A stretch of 64,000 bases of DNA from NCBI RefSeq assembly GCF_003752505.1, contig NZ_RKHO01000001.1:2356001-2420000 (forward strand), written 5' to 3'. The notes beneath the pieces are model-generated. The model was not told where the DNA came from. It saw nothing but the letters and a program-made list of their open reading frames with translations, and did no database searches. The stretch comes from Nocardioides aurantiacus (GTDB lineage Bacteria > Actinomycetota > Actinomycetes > Propionibacteriales > Nocardioidaceae). Shown piece by piece: positions 8,324 through 17,122 of this stretch. A program made the position numbers and the translations under genes. Within the stretch, counting starts at the first letter, position 1, and each line of letters starts with the position of its first letter.

Positions 8324-9592
8324 GTGACCGAGCAGCCCGAGACCCGGGACGACTGGACCCGCGGGGGCAGCGTCATCGCCGTGGCCATGGCGGTCATGAA
8401 CGTCACCACCTACGGCTACACGATCCTGGCGGCGCGGCTGCTCGGGCCGGGCAGCTACGGCGCCTTCGCCGCGGTGATGGGCCTGCTGCTGGTGCTCGGG
8501 GTGCTGCAGCTCGGCCTGCAGACCACGGGCGCGCGACGCATCGCGGCCCACCCCGAGAGCGTGGGCGAGGTCGAGCGGGCGCTGCTCCGGGTGGCGCTCG
8601 GCACGGCGGCCGTGCTGGCGCTGCTGTGCCTGCTGCTCTCCCCCGTCATCGACCGGCTGCTCAACCTCGACAGCGTGCCGACCGCGGTGCTGGTCGCGTT
8701 CACCGTGCTGCCGATGACGCTGATGGGGGCCCAGGCCGGGATCCTGCAGGGCGAGCGACGCTGGCGGGCGCTGGCGGCCCTCTACCTCGCCGCCGGGGTC
8801 TCACGACTGCTCGTCGGCGGGGCGCTCCTGGTCTGGCGCCCCACCGAGACGATCGCGGTCCTGGCCGTGCTCATCGCGTTCTTCGCCCCCGTCGCCGTCG
8901 GCTGGTGGGCGCTGCGCCGCTCGCTGCCGCACCGCCGCGGCCACGTCACCGGTCACCACGACGAGCGCAGCATCCTGGCGGAGACGTTCCGCAACTCCCA
9001 CGCGCTGCTGGCCTTCTTCGCGCTCTCCAACGCCGACGTGATCGTCGCGCGCGACGTGCTCGGCGACCACCAGTCCGGGCTGTACGCCGGAGGGCTGATC
9101 CTGGTCAAGGCGGTGCTGTTCCTGCCGCAGTTCGTGGTGATCGTCGCCTTCCCCTCGATGTCGGACCAGGAGAACCGGCGCGCCGCGCTGGTGCGCAGCA
9201 TCGGCCTGGTGCTCGCCCTCGGGGTCGTGAGCACGCTCGGCGCCTGGCTGCTGAGCGGCCTCGCCCTCGTCTTCGTCGGGGGTCCGGAGTACGCCGAGAT
9301 CCGCGGCCAGCTGTGGCTCTTCGCCATCCTCGGCACCGTGCTCTCGGTGGTGCAGCTGCTCGTCTACAGCGTGGTGGCCCGCCAGTCGCGCTGGTCGGTC
9401 TACCTCGTCTGGGCCGGGCTGGTCGCGCTGCTCGTCGCCACCCGTGGGGTCGACGACGCCACCGGCCTCGCCGTCGTGGTCACGGTCATCGACGCGGTGG
9501 TCCTGGTGGCCCTGCTGGCGACCAGCCTGCACCGGCTGCGGCCCGGCGCCCCGGCCTCGCGCGACGTCGCGCCCGCCGCCGCGTCGCGCTGA
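8324..9592 (+). CDS. Polysaccharide flippase-like membrane protein (Wzx/MATE superfamily)
   Basis: This 422-residue protein is almost entirely hydrophobic, with about 12 predicted spans. The N-terminus (GGSVIAVAMAVMNVTTYGYT, then AARLLGPGSYGAFAAVMG) is the classic first-helix pair of polysaccharide-export flippases of the MviN/Wzx type. These proteins turn lipid-linked sugars from the inner to the outer leaflet. A mid-protein stretch (NADVIVARDVLG, SGLYAGGLILVKAVLFLPQ) matches the second half of the fold. It lies next to GT4, GT-C-like and AftD-like genes, consistent with export of a lipid-linked glycan precursor. The start is a leaderless GTG. It converges on polA with a short gap. Confidence 0.85.
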   Translation: MTEQPETRDDWTRGGSVIAVAMAVMNVTTYGYTILAARLLGPGSYGAFAAVMGLLLVLGVLQLGLQTTGARRIAAHPESVGEVERALLRVALGTAAVLALLCLLLSPVIDRLLNLDSVPTAVLVAFTVLPMTLMGAQAGILQGERRWRALAALYLAAGVSRLLVGGALLVWRPTETIAVLAVLIAFFAPVAVGWWALRRSLPHRRGHVTGHHDERSILAETFRNSHALLAFFALSNADVIVARDVLGDHQSGLYAGGLILVKAVLFLPQFVVIVAFPSMSDQENRRAALVRSIGLVLALGVVSTLGAWLLSGLALVFVGGPEYAEIRGQLWLFAILGTVLSVVQLLVYSVVARQSRWSVYLVWAGLVALLVATRGVDDATGLAVVVTVIDAVVLVALLATSLHRLRPGAPASRDVAPAAASR

Positions 9593-9615
9593 CCCGCCTC
9601 GCGCTGACCCGCCTC
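9586..9615. repeat. Two tandem copies of a 15-bp unit across the flippase stop
   Basis: The unit GCGCTGACCCGCCTC occurs twice in a row and spans the flippase stop codon. Further partial copies (GGGTCGACCC) follow to about 9640. It looks like local slippage in the short gap between convergent genes; no function is evident. Confidence 0.6.
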
Positions 9616-9653
9616 GGGTCGACCCGTCGGGCCTCGACCCGTGGGCCGCAGCG

Positions 9654-12353
9654 TCAGTGCGCTGCGTCGTGCCAGCTGTGGCCGGTGCCGACGGAGACGT
9701 CCAGCGGCACGCTGAGCTCGGCCGCGGCCCCCATCTCGCGACGCACCAGCGCCTCGAGCTGCTCGCGCTCCCCCTCGGCGACCTCGAAGACGAGCTCGTC
9801 GTGGACCTGCAGCAGCATCCGCGAGGCCAGCCCCTGGCGGGTCAGCTCACGGTCGACGCCGAGCATGGCCAGCTTGATGAGGTCGGCGGCGGAGCCCTGG
9901 ATGGGAGCGTTGAGGGCCATCCGCTCGGCCATCTCGCGCCGCTGCCGGTTGTCGCTGGTGAGGTCGGGCAGGTAGCGGCGGCGACCGAGGATGGTCTCGG
10001 TGAACCCCGAGCGCCGCGCCTCGTCGACGATGCCGCCGAGGTAGTCGCGGACGCCGCCGAAGGTCTCGAAGTACTCCTCCATCAGCCCGCGCGCCTCGCT
10101 GGTGTCGATGCGCAGCTGCTGGGAGAGACCGAACGCCGACAGGCCGTAGGCCAGGCCGTAGTTCATCGCCTTGATCTTGGCCCGCATCTCCGAGGTGACC
10201 TCGGTCGGCTCGACGTCGAAGACGCGCGCCGCGGTCACCGAGTGGAAGTCGTGGCCCGAGCGGAACGCCTCGGTCAGCGCGACGTCCTCGGACAGGTGCG
10301 CCATGATCCGCATCTCGATCTGGGAGTAGTCGGCCGTGAGCAGCTCGGAGAAGCCCGGGCCCACCACGAACCCCTCCCGGATGCGGCGGCCCGCCTCGGT
10401 GCGGATCGGGATGTTCTGGAGGTTGGGGTCGGTGCTGGAGAGCCGTCCGGTCGCGGCGATCAGCTGGTTGAAGGTGGTGTGGATCCGACCGTCGTCGGAG
10501 ACGGTCTTGAGCAGGCCCTCGACGGTCTGTCGCAGCCGGATCACGTCGCGGTGGCGCAGCAGGTGCTGGAGGAACGGGTGCTCGGTCTTCTCGAACAGGC
10601 CCTGCAGCGCGTCGGCGTCGGTGGTCCAACCGGTCTTGGTGCGCTTGGTCTTGGGCATGTCGAGCTCATCGAAGAGCACCACCTGCAGCTGCTTGGGCGA
10701 GCCGAGGTTGATCTCCTTGCCGATCACCTCGTAGGCGTCGTCGGCGGCCTCGCGCACCCCGGCCGCGAACTGCTCCTCCAGGCCCTCCAGCAGGTCGCGG
10801 TCGACGGCGATGCCGACCTGCTCGAGGCGAGCCAGGACCCCGATCAGCGGCAGCTCGACGTCGGAGAGCAGCCGGGTGCCGCCCCGGTCCTCCAGCTCCT
10901 CGTCGAGGGCGGCCGCGAGGTCGAGGACGGCGCTGGCGTGCAGCATCGCCGTCTGCGAGGCCTCGTCGGCGGTGTCGTCGTCGAGGCCCTCCAGGCTCAG
11001 CTGGCCGTCGTCGACCGCGCCCTGGCGCAGCTCGCGCTTGAGGTAGCGCACGGTCAGGTCGGCCAGGTCGTAGGAGCGCTGGTCGGGCCGGGCGAGGTAG
11101 GCCGAGAGGGCGGTGTCGCGCTCGAGCCCCTCGAGCAGCCAGCCGCGGGCGGTCAGCGCCAGGATCGGGCCCTTGGCGTCGTGCAGCACCTTGGGGTACG
11201 CCGGGTCGCCCAGCCAGGTCGTCAGGGCGGCGTCGTCCTCGGGGGTCAGCGTCGCGACCACGACGTGCGCGGCGCTGCCCGACCCGGTGGCCAGGGCGAG
11301 CGCGAGCACCTCCCCCGTGCCCGAGCGCCAGCTGCCCTCGACGTGCACGCCGACGCGGTCGCCGCCCTGGGCGTGCGCGGCGAGCCAGTCGGCCACCTGA
11401 CCGGGCGCGAGCCGGGTGCCGTCGAGCTCGAAGCCGGACTCGTCGATCTCCTCCGGGGAGGACAGCGTCTCGAAGAGCCGGTCGCGCAGCACCCGGAACT
11501 CCAGGCTGTCGAAGAGCGTGTGGACCTGCTGGCGGTCCCACGGGCGCAGCGCCAGCTCGGTGGGCGCCAGCGGGAGGTCGAGGTCGGTGACCAGCGCGTT
11601 GAGCTGGCGGTTGCGCATCACCTGGCCGAGGTGCTCGCGCAGCGCCTCGCCCTTCTTGCCGGTGATCTCGTCGGCCCGGGCGATGACGTTGTCGAGGCCG
11701 TCGTAGAGGTTGATCCACTTGGCCGCGAACCCGGCTCCCACCCCGGGGACGCCCGGCAGGTTGTCGGAGGTCTCCCCCACCAGGGCCGCGAGCTCGGGGT
11801 AGCGGCTCGGCGGGACCTTGTACTTCTCCTCCACGGCGGCCGGGGTCATCCGCTTCATCTCCGAGACCCCGCGCATCGGGTAGATCACGGTGGTGCGCTC
11901 GTTGACCAGCTGGAAGGAGTCGCGGTCGCCGGAGCAGATCAGCACGTCGAAGTCGTCGGCGACGGCCTGGGTCGCGAGCGTGCCGATCACGTCGTCGGCC
12001 TCGAAGCCCGGCTTCTCCACGAAGGGCACGTTGAGGGCGTCGAGCACCTCCTTGATCAGGCCGACCTGCCCGGAGAACTCGCTCGGCGAGGTCGCGCGGT
12101 TGGCCTTGTACTCGGCGTACTCCGCCGCTCGGAAGGTCTCGCGGGAGACGTCGAAGGCGACCGCGAGGTGGGTCGGCTCCTCGTCGCGGAGCACGTTGAT
12201 GAGCATCGCGGTGAAGCCGTAGACCGCGTTGGTGTGCTGCCCCGTCGTGGTCGAGAAGTTCTCCACCGGCAGCGCGTAGAACGCCCGGTAGGCCAGCGAG
12301 TGCCCGTCGAGGAGGAGCAGGCGCGGACGTGAGATGGGTGCTGACTCGGCCAC
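9654..12353 (-). CDS. polA: DNA polymerase I
   Basis: An 899-residue protein with full PolA architecture. The N-terminal 5' nuclease domain starts LLLLDGHSLAYRAFYALP and contains DVLICSGDRDSFQLV and the helix-hairpin-helix VGETSDNLPGVPGVG. The middle region corresponds to the 3'-5' exonuclease fold but shows no obvious catalytic DxE motif, as usual in actinobacteria. The polymerase domain has motif A DYSQIEMRIMAHLS, motif B RAKIKAMNYGLAYG and motif C QVHDELVFEV. It fills gaps in replication and repair. The start was placed at GTG 12353, not 12377, because TAGGGT lies exactly 13 bases upstream, giving a leaderless mRNA. The match to the polA end of the M. tuberculosis pyk-trp block supports synteny. 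Confidence 0.97.
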   Translation of the reverse strand: MAESAPISRPRLLLLDGHSLAYRAFYALPVENFSTTTGQHTNAVYGFTAMLINVLRDEEPTHLAVAFDVSRETFRAAEYAEYKANRATSPSEFSGQVGLIKEVLDALNVPFVEKPGFEADDVIGTLATQAVADDFDVLICSGDRDSFQLVNERTTVIYPMRGVSEMKRMTPAAVEEKYKVPPSRYPELAALVGETSDNLPGVPGVGAGFAAKWINLYDGLDNVIARADEITGKKGEALREHLGQVMRNRQLNALVTDLDLPLAPTELALRPWDRQQVHTLFDSLEFRVLRDRLFETLSSPEEIDESGFELDGTRLAPGQVADWLAAHAQGGDRVGVHVEGSWRSGTGEVLALALATGSGSAAHVVVATLTPEDDAALTTWLGDPAYPKVLHDAKGPILALTARGWLLEGLERDTALSAYLARPDQRSYDLADLTVRYLKRELRQGAVDDGQLSLEGLDDDTADEASQTAMLHASAVLDLAAALDEELEDRGGTRLLSDVELPLIGVLARLEQVGIAVDRDLLEGLEEQFAAGVREAADDAYEVIGKEINLGSPKQLQVVLFDELDMPKTKRTKTGWTTDADALQGLFEKTEHPFLQHLLRHRDVIRLRQTVEGLLKTVSDDGRIHTTFNQLIAATGRLSSTDPNLQNIPIRTEAGRRIREGFVVGPGFSELLTADYSQIEMRIMAHLSEDVALTEAFRSGHDFHSVTAARVFDVEPTEVTSEMRAKIKAMNYGLAYGLSAFGLSQQLRIDTSEARGLMEEYFETFGGVRDYLGGIVDEARRSGFTETILGRRRYLPDLTSDNRQRREMAERMALNAPIQGSAADLIKLAMLGVDRELTRQGLASRMLLQVHDELVFEVAEGEREQLEALVRREMGAAAELSVPLDVSVGTGHSWHDAAH

Positions 12354-12360
12354 GGGGCCG

Positions 12361-12366
12361 ACCCTA
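12361..12366 (-). promoter_or_regulatory. -10 box for a leaderless mRNA (polA)
   Basis: Read on the minus strand, TAGGGT starts 13 bases before the GTG at 12353. This favours that start over the GTG at 12377, which would lie upstream of the box. Confidence 0.5.
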
Positions 12367-12433
12367 ACCCGCGGCACCGACAGCCCCCGGGGCGGCGGTG
12401 GCCCGGGTCGGGGGCGGGTGGAGGACGAGGGGG

Positions 12434-13003
12434 TCAGGCCCCGGCCTGGCGGCGTCGTGCCGTACGACGCTGGGCCAGCACCTCGACGAGGTGACGGTTG
12501 CTGCCGGCGGCGCTCCGGGCCCGCTCGACCGAGAGCTTCTTGCGCAGCGCGGCCGTGCTGGCCAGGCGGACGGTCGCCACGGTGCCGAGCCCCAGCCGGG
12601 CCAGGAACCGGTTGGTCTCGCGGCTCCCGTCGGTGAAGGCGCTCATCTGCTCCACCCCCTTCTCCTCGGCCCAGGACACCCCCGCCTCCATCAGCGCGTG
12701 GGCGTAGCCGTGCCGGCGGTGGCTGGGGGCGACCACGAGGTAGGAGGTGTGCACCGCGCTGTCCAGCGACAGCGGGGAGATCGGGCCGCGGGAGAGGAAC
12801 AGCGCCGCCACGATGCGGTCGTCGCCCTCGGCGACCAGCAGCTTGGACTCGGGATCGGCGGCGGTGTTGGCCAGCGCCTGCACCGCGTCACGACGGGCCT
12901 GCTCGTCGGGCTCCCCGGTTCGCGTCGTCTCGGCCCACAGCTGCAGCAGCAGGTCGGCGTCGGACGGCGTGGCCTCGCGGATGACGGGCGCGAGACGCGG
13001 CAT
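12434..13003 (-). CDS. GNAT-family N-acetyltransferase
   Basis: This 189-residue protein starts IREATPSDADLLLQLW, the standard first strand and helix of GNAT enzymes. The middle carries SYLVVAPSHRRHGYAHALM, in which the R/Q-x-x-G-x-G/A acetyl-CoA pyrophosphate loop is read as RRHGYA. The end is basic (RRTARRRQAGA). It transfers an acetyl group from acetyl-CoA to an amine whose identity is not readable. ATG 13003 has GGAGG four bases upstream. It lies upstream of polA in the same direction, with 80 bases between, and divergent from the DUF554 gene. Confidence 0.88.
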   Translation of the reverse strand: MPRLAPVIREATPSDADLLLQLWAETTRTGEPDEQARRDAVQALANTAADPESKLLVAEGDDRIVAALFLSRGPISPLSLDSAVHTSYLVVAPSHRRHGYAHALMEAGVSWAEEKGVEQMSAFTDGSRETNRFLARLGLGTVATVRLASTAALRKKLSVERARSAAGSNRHLVEVLAQRRTARRRQAGA

Positions 13004-13105
13004 GGGACCTCCGTGGCGGGACTGCCGATCGTGGCGACCACGGGCGGCGGAGAGGGACGGTGAGAGACTAGCCCGCCCTGTAGTTCACCCGTAAAGGAGT
13101 TCCGA

Positions 13106-13873
13106 GTGTTCCCCGGCTTCGGCACGCTCGTCAACGCCACGACGGTGCTCCTGGGGACGCTGGTCGGCACGCTCGTGGGGCACCGCCTGCCCGAGCGCAC
13201 CCGCACCGTGGTGACCGACGGGCTGGGGCTGGTGACGCTGCTGATCGCCGGCACCTCGGCCGCGGCCGTCGGCGACGAGGTGCTCTCCGACGCGGTCGGG
13301 GGTGCTGCCCCGATGCTGATCGTGCTCGGCTCGGTGCTCCTGGGCGGCATCGTCGGGTCGCTGCTGCGGCTCGAGGACCGCATCGAGGCTCTCGGCGGCG
13401 TGCTCCAGCGGGCCGCCGTACGCCGCGTGGCCCGGTCCGGCGCGCCCGCCGACGCCGCCGCGCGGGAGCGCTTCGTGCAGGGCTTCGTGGTCAGCTCGCT
13501 CGTCTTCTGCGTGGGACCGCTCACGATCCTGGGTTCGATCAACGAGGGCCTGGGCAACGGTGCCGACCAGCTGCTGCTCAAGAGCGCGCTGGACGGCTTC
13601 GCCTCGATCGCCTTCGCCGCGTCCTTCGGCTGGGGCGTCGGCGCGAGCGTGGTCTCGCTGGTGGCGATCCAGGGCGGCCTGACCGCCCTCGGTGCCGGGC
13701 TCGGCAGCTTCGTGCCCGACCCCCACCTCGCGGCGCTGACCGCGACGGGCGGGCTGCTGCTGGTCGGCGTCGCGCTGCGGCTGCTCGACCTCAAGCAGGT
13801 CAAGGTGGCCGACCTGCTGCCGGCGCTGGTGGTGGCGCCGCTGCTCACCGCGCTCGTCGTCGCCCTGCGCTAG
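13106..13873 (+). CDS. DUF554 family membrane protein
   Basis: A 255-residue protein with about seven hydrophobic segments. The start (FPGFGTLVNATTVLLGTLVG) and the repeated G-x-x-x-G pattern match the DUF554 family (YdfK-like), which is widespread in bacteria and has no firm function. The strong motif FVQGFVVSSLVFCVGPLTILGS and the block DGFASIAFAASFGWGVG are the family's conserved regions. GTG 13106 is preceded by AAAGGAG, a near-perfect ribosome-binding site. It stands alone between divergent GNAT and convergent pdtaR, so context gives no clue to its role. Confidence 0.85.
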   Translation: MFPGFGTLVNATTVLLGTLVGTLVGHRLPERTRTVVTDGLGLVTLLIAGTSAAAVGDEVLSDAVGGAAPMLIVLGSVLLGGIVGSLLRLEDRIEALGGVLQRAAVRRVARSGAPADAAARERFVQGFVVSSLVFCVGPLTILGSINEGLGNGADQLLLKSALDGFASIAFAASFGWGVGASVVSLVAIQGGLTALGAGLGSFVPDPHLAALTATGGLLLVGVALRLLDLKQVKVADLLPALVVAPLLTALVVALR

Positions 13874-13892
13874 ACGGGGCCGGACACGACGC

Positions 13893-14549
13893 TCAGTCGC
13901 CGGTCGGGGCGTCGGCGCCGCCGACCGAGGGCCCGTGGGTGACCACGCCCTCGGCGACCTGGCGCATCGAGAGCCGCAGGTCCATCGCGGTCTTCTGGAT
14001 CCAGCGGAACGACTCGGGCTCGCTGAGGCCGAGGCTCTCCTGGAGCACGCCCTTGGCGCGGTCGACGACCTTGCGGGTCTCCAGCCGCTCGGTGAGGTCG
14101 GCGACCTCGGACTCCACCTGGCGCAGCTCGGCGAAGCGGCTCATGGCCATCTCCACCGCGGGCACGAGGTCACCCTGGTCGAAGGGCTTGACGAGGTAGG
14201 CCATCGCGCCGGCGTCGCGGGCCCGCTCGACGAGGTCGCGCTGGCTGAAGGCGGTCAGGATGACGACGGGGGCGATCCGGGCCCGGGCGATCTGCTCGGC
14301 GGCCGCAATGCCGTCCAGCCGCGGCATCTTCACGTCGAGGATCACCAGGTCGGGGCGCAGCTCGGTCGCCAGCTCGACGGCGCGCTCGCCGTCCTCGGCC
14401 TGGCCGACGACGTCGTACCCCTCCTCCTCGAGCATCTCCGCGAGGTCCATGCGGATCAACGCCTCGTCCTCGGCGATGACGACGCGCGGTCGTCGGGTGC
14501 TCCCCGTCGACGCGGTCGTCGCAGCGGGCACCCCGCTCTGCTCGGTCAC
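13893..14549 (-). CDS. pdtaR: ANTAR-domain response regulator (PdtaR)
   Basis: This 218-residue protein has a receiver domain at residues 21-140: acidic pair EDEA, phospho-acceptor Asp in LVILDVKMPRLDG, and the Thr and Lys switch residues in ILTAFSQ and YLVKPFD. A coiled linker (VADLTERLETRKVVDRAKGVL) leads into the ANTAR RNA-binding helices, ending MRQVAEGVV. ANTAR proteins bind paired stem-loops in mRNA to prevent termination (family knowledge). Its partner kinase PdtaS is not in this window. The GTG start is leaderless. It is separated by 262 bases from the divergent liv operon. PdtaR (Rv1626) holds the same place between polA and pykA in M. tuberculosis. Confidence 0.95.
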   Translation of the reverse strand: MTEQSGVPAATTASTGSTRRPRVVIAEDEALIRMDLAEMLEEEGYDVVGQAEDGERAVELATELRPDLVILDVKMPRLDGIAAAEQIARARIAPVVILTAFSQRDLVERARDAGAMAYLVKPFDQGDLVPAVEMAMSRFAELRQVESEVADLTERLETRKVVDRAKGVLQESLGLSEPESFRWIQKTAMDLRLSMRQVAEGVVTHGPSVGGADAPTGD

Positions 14550-14555
14550 GGCACG

Positions 14556-14561
14556 AGGCTA
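14556..14561 (-). promoter_or_regulatory. -10 box for a leaderless mRNA (pdtaR)
   Basis: TAGCCT on the minus strand starts 12 bases before GTG 14549; no Shine-Dalgarno sequence is present between them. Confidence 0.45.
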
Positions 14562-14811
14562 GCCGTCGTGGACCAGACCGGTCACGAGGACCCGTGGACC
14601 GCCTCCGGCCTGCAGGATCATCCTGGAGCGGCTCCAGGGGGTGCCTGGACGACGCCGGAAGGAAACAGTCCGGTAACGGCCGTGCCGCAGGCTCCTCGTG
14701 ACGGTGCTGCAGATCACCCCACGCTCTATGCTCACCCCCGCAGCCGAGTCGTCTGCCGCCCCGGCGCATGCCCGGGTGCCCGACGCCCGGACCCTTTGTG
14801 AATGGAGGACC

Positions 14812-16134
14812 ATGTCGCCCTCGAGTCGACGAGCGCCCCAGGAGGCGCGTCGCCGCGGCCCTGCCGTGACGCTGCTCCTGCTGCTGGCGACCAGCCTGTT
14901 CGCGGTGCTGGCGCTGTCCGGGACGGCGCAGGCCGCCGACGGCGACCGCACGGTCGTGGGCACGTTGCGCAACTCCGCCGACGACAACGCGCCGGTCCCC
15001 GGTGTCACCGTCAACGTGGAGAGCAGCGACGGCGGTCAGTACACCGCCGAGAGCAACGAGGAGGGACGCTTCGAGGTGGCCGTACCGGCCGCCGACCGCG
15101 GCACCCTCACCGTCTCCCTGGACACCGACACCCTCCCCGACGGCGTCGACCTGCGTGAGGGGGCGCCCGACACCCTGCGGCCCACCGGCAGCCTCAGCAC
15201 GGTGACGGCCAACTTCGCGCTCGGTCCGGACGACCGCCAGGTCTCCACCAAGTGGGACCAGGTGCCGCAGCTGCTCTACAACGGGCTGCTGTTCGGCATC
15301 GTGCTCTCGCTCGGCGCGCTGGGCCTGTCGATGGTCTTCGGCACCACCGGCCTGACCAACTTCGCCCACGGCGAGCTGGTCACCTTCGGCGCGGTGATGA
15401 CCTACATGGGCAACCGCGTCTTCGGGCTCCCCATCATGGTCGCGGTGCTGATGGCGGTGGTCCTCTCCGCGGGCTTCGGCTGGCTCAACGACAAGGGCCT
15501 GTGGGCCCCGCTGCGCCGCCGCGGCACCGGCCTGATCGCGATGATGATCGTCTCGATCGGCCTGCAGTTCCTGCTGCGCAACCTCTACCAGTACTTCACC
15601 GGCGGCCGTGCCCTGACCTACCGCGAGTACGTCACCCCCGCCGGCCAGGACGCCTTCGGGCTCTTCACCTACACCACGCGCGACATCGTGATCATCCTGG
15701 TCAGCCTGCTGACCCTGATCGCGGTCACGCTGGCGCTGCAGTTCACCCGGCTGGGCCGGGCCACCCGCGCGGTCTCGGACAACCCGGCGCTGGCCGCCTC
15801 CACGGGCATCAACGTCAACCGGGTCATCACGACCGTGTGGATCTTCGGGGCCGCGCTGGCCGGTCTGGGTGGCGCCTTCCTCGGCTTCTCCCAGTCCGTG
15901 ACCTACCAGCTCGGCGCGCAGGTGCTGCTGCTCATCTTCGCCGCCACCTGCGTGGGTGGGCTCGGCTCGATCTGGGGTGCGATGCTCGGGTCGATCATCA
16001 TCGGCCTGTTCGTCGAGACCTCGACGCTGCTGATCCCGTCGGAGCTGAAGTACGCCGGCGCGATGATCTTGCTCATCGTCGTCCTGCTGTTCAGGCCCCA
16101 GGGCCTGCTCGGTCGGGCCCAGAGGATCGGCTGA
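14812..16134 (+). CDS. livH: Branched-chain amino acid ABC permease LivH with N-terminal secreted-type domain
   Basis: A 440-residue protein. ATG 14812 has GGAGG 3-4 bases upstream, so codons from 14698 are excluded. Residues 1-45 look like a signal peptide (VTLLLLLATSLFAVLALS, then AQAA). Residues ~48-145 form a beta-rich domain resembling carboxypeptidase-regulatory or transthyretin folds (PVPGVTVNVESSDGG, EEGRFEVAVP). The LivH permease starts near residue 155 with LLYNGLLFGIVLSLGALG and the family phrase GLTNFAHGELVTFGA. Normal LivH proteins are ~290-300 residues, so the front domain is an addition exposed outside the membrane. First gene of livHMGF, 13 bases from livM. The importer takes up leucine, isoleucine, valine or related substrates; exact specificity is inferred. 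Confidence 0.92.
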   Translation: MSPSSRRAPQEARRRGPAVTLLLLLATSLFAVLALSGTAQAADGDRTVVGTLRNSADDNAPVPGVTVNVESSDGGQYTAESNEEGRFEVAVPAADRGTLTVSLDTDTLPDGVDLREGAPDTLRPTGSLSTVTANFALGPDDRQVSTKWDQVPQLLYNGLLFGIVLSLGALGLSMVFGTTGLTNFAHGELVTFGAVMTYMGNRVFGLPIMVAVLMAVVLSAGFGWLNDKGLWAPLRRRGTGLIAMMIVSIGLQFLLRNLYQYFTGGRALTYREYVTPAGQDAFGLFTYTTRDIVIILVSLLTLIAVTLALQFTRLGRATRAVSDNPALAASTGINVNRVITTVWIFGAALAGLGGAFLGFSQSVTYQLGAQVLLLIFAATCVGGLGSIWGAMLGSIIIGLFVETSTLLIPSELKYAGAMILLIVVLLFRPQGLLGRAQRIG

Positions 16135-16147
16135 GGAAGGACTCGAC

Positions 16148-17122
16148 ATGATCGACGCAATCACCGGAGCCCTCCACGACGGGTTCGGCTACGTGGCCAT
16201 CTCCTACTGCCTCGCCGCCATCGGCCTGAACATCCAGTTCGGCTACTCGGGCCTGCTGAACTTCGGCCAGGCCGCGTTCCTCGCCATCGGCGGCTACATC
16301 ATGGGTGCCGCCATCGCCACCAGCGGCATCCCGACCATCCCGGCCATGCTCATCGCGATCCTGTTCGCGGTGGCGCTGGCGCTGATCCTCGGCGTGCCCA
16401 CGCTGCGGCTGCGGGCCGACTACCTCGCGATCGTCACCATCGCGGCGGCCGAGATCCTGCGGCTCGTCTTCGGCACCTCCTTCCGCGAGTACTTCCGCGG
16501 CAAGGACGGCGTCACCGGCTTCGCCGACGGCTTCCGCGGCCTCAACCCGCTGCCGGAGTACGACGGCTTCTTCCTCACCTACAGCCGCAACGAGCTGTGG
16601 ACCATCATCGTCGGCTGGATCGTGGTGATCCTGATCTGCGTGCTGGTCTGGGCGCTGATGCGCTCCCCGTGGGGCCGTGTGCTGCGCGGCATCCGCGAAG
16701 ACGAGGACGCCGTCCGCTCGCTGGGCAAGAACGTCTACGGCTACAAGATGCAGGCGCTCGTCCTCGGCGGCGTCATCGGCTGCATCGGCGGCTTCATCGG
16801 CGCCTTCGGCGCCGCGTCGGTCCAGGCCGACACGTTCAACCTCGACTTCACCTTCATCGCACTCACCATGTTGATCCTGGGCGGTGCGGCCCGCGTCATG
16901 GGCCCCGTCGTCGGGGCCATCCTGTTCTGGGCCGTGCTCTCGTTCCTCGGGTCGATCCTCTCCGACCTCTCGGCCAACCCCACCGTGGCGCAGTTCATGA
17001 ACGCCGACCAGGCCTCCAACGTCCGGCTCATGCTGGTCGGCCTGGTGCTGATGCTGCTGATGATCTACCGACCCCAGGGGATCTTCGGCGACCGGAAGGA
17101 GATCGCGCTCGATGCCCGCTGA
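16148..17122 (+). CDS. livM: Branched-chain amino acid ABC permease LivM
   Basis: This 324-residue inner-membrane protein has the family phrases GYSGLLNFGQAAFLAIGGY and LRADYLAIVTIAAAEILRL, followed by the cytoplasmic coupling loop region with GIREDEDAVRSLGKNVYGYK. It pairs with LivH to form the channel. ATG 16148 is preceded by GGAAGGA with a 6-base gap. It overlaps livG by 11 bases, suggesting translational coupling. Its length is normal for LivM, and unlike livH it has no added domain. Confidence 0.95.
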   Translation: MIDAITGALHDGFGYVAISYCLAAIGLNIQFGYSGLLNFGQAAFLAIGGYIMGAAIATSGIPTIPAMLIAILFAVALALILGVPTLRLRADYLAIVTIAAAEILRLVFGTSFREYFRGKDGVTGFADGFRGLNPLPEYDGFFLTYSRNELWTIIVGWIVVILICVLVWALMRSPWGRVLRGIREDEDAVRSLGKNVYGYKMQALVLGGVIGCIGGFIGAFGAASVQADTFNLDFTFIALTMLILGGAARVMGPVVGAILFWAVLSFLGSILSDLSANPTVAQFMNADQASNVRLMLVGLVLMLLMIYRPQGIFGDRKEIALDAR

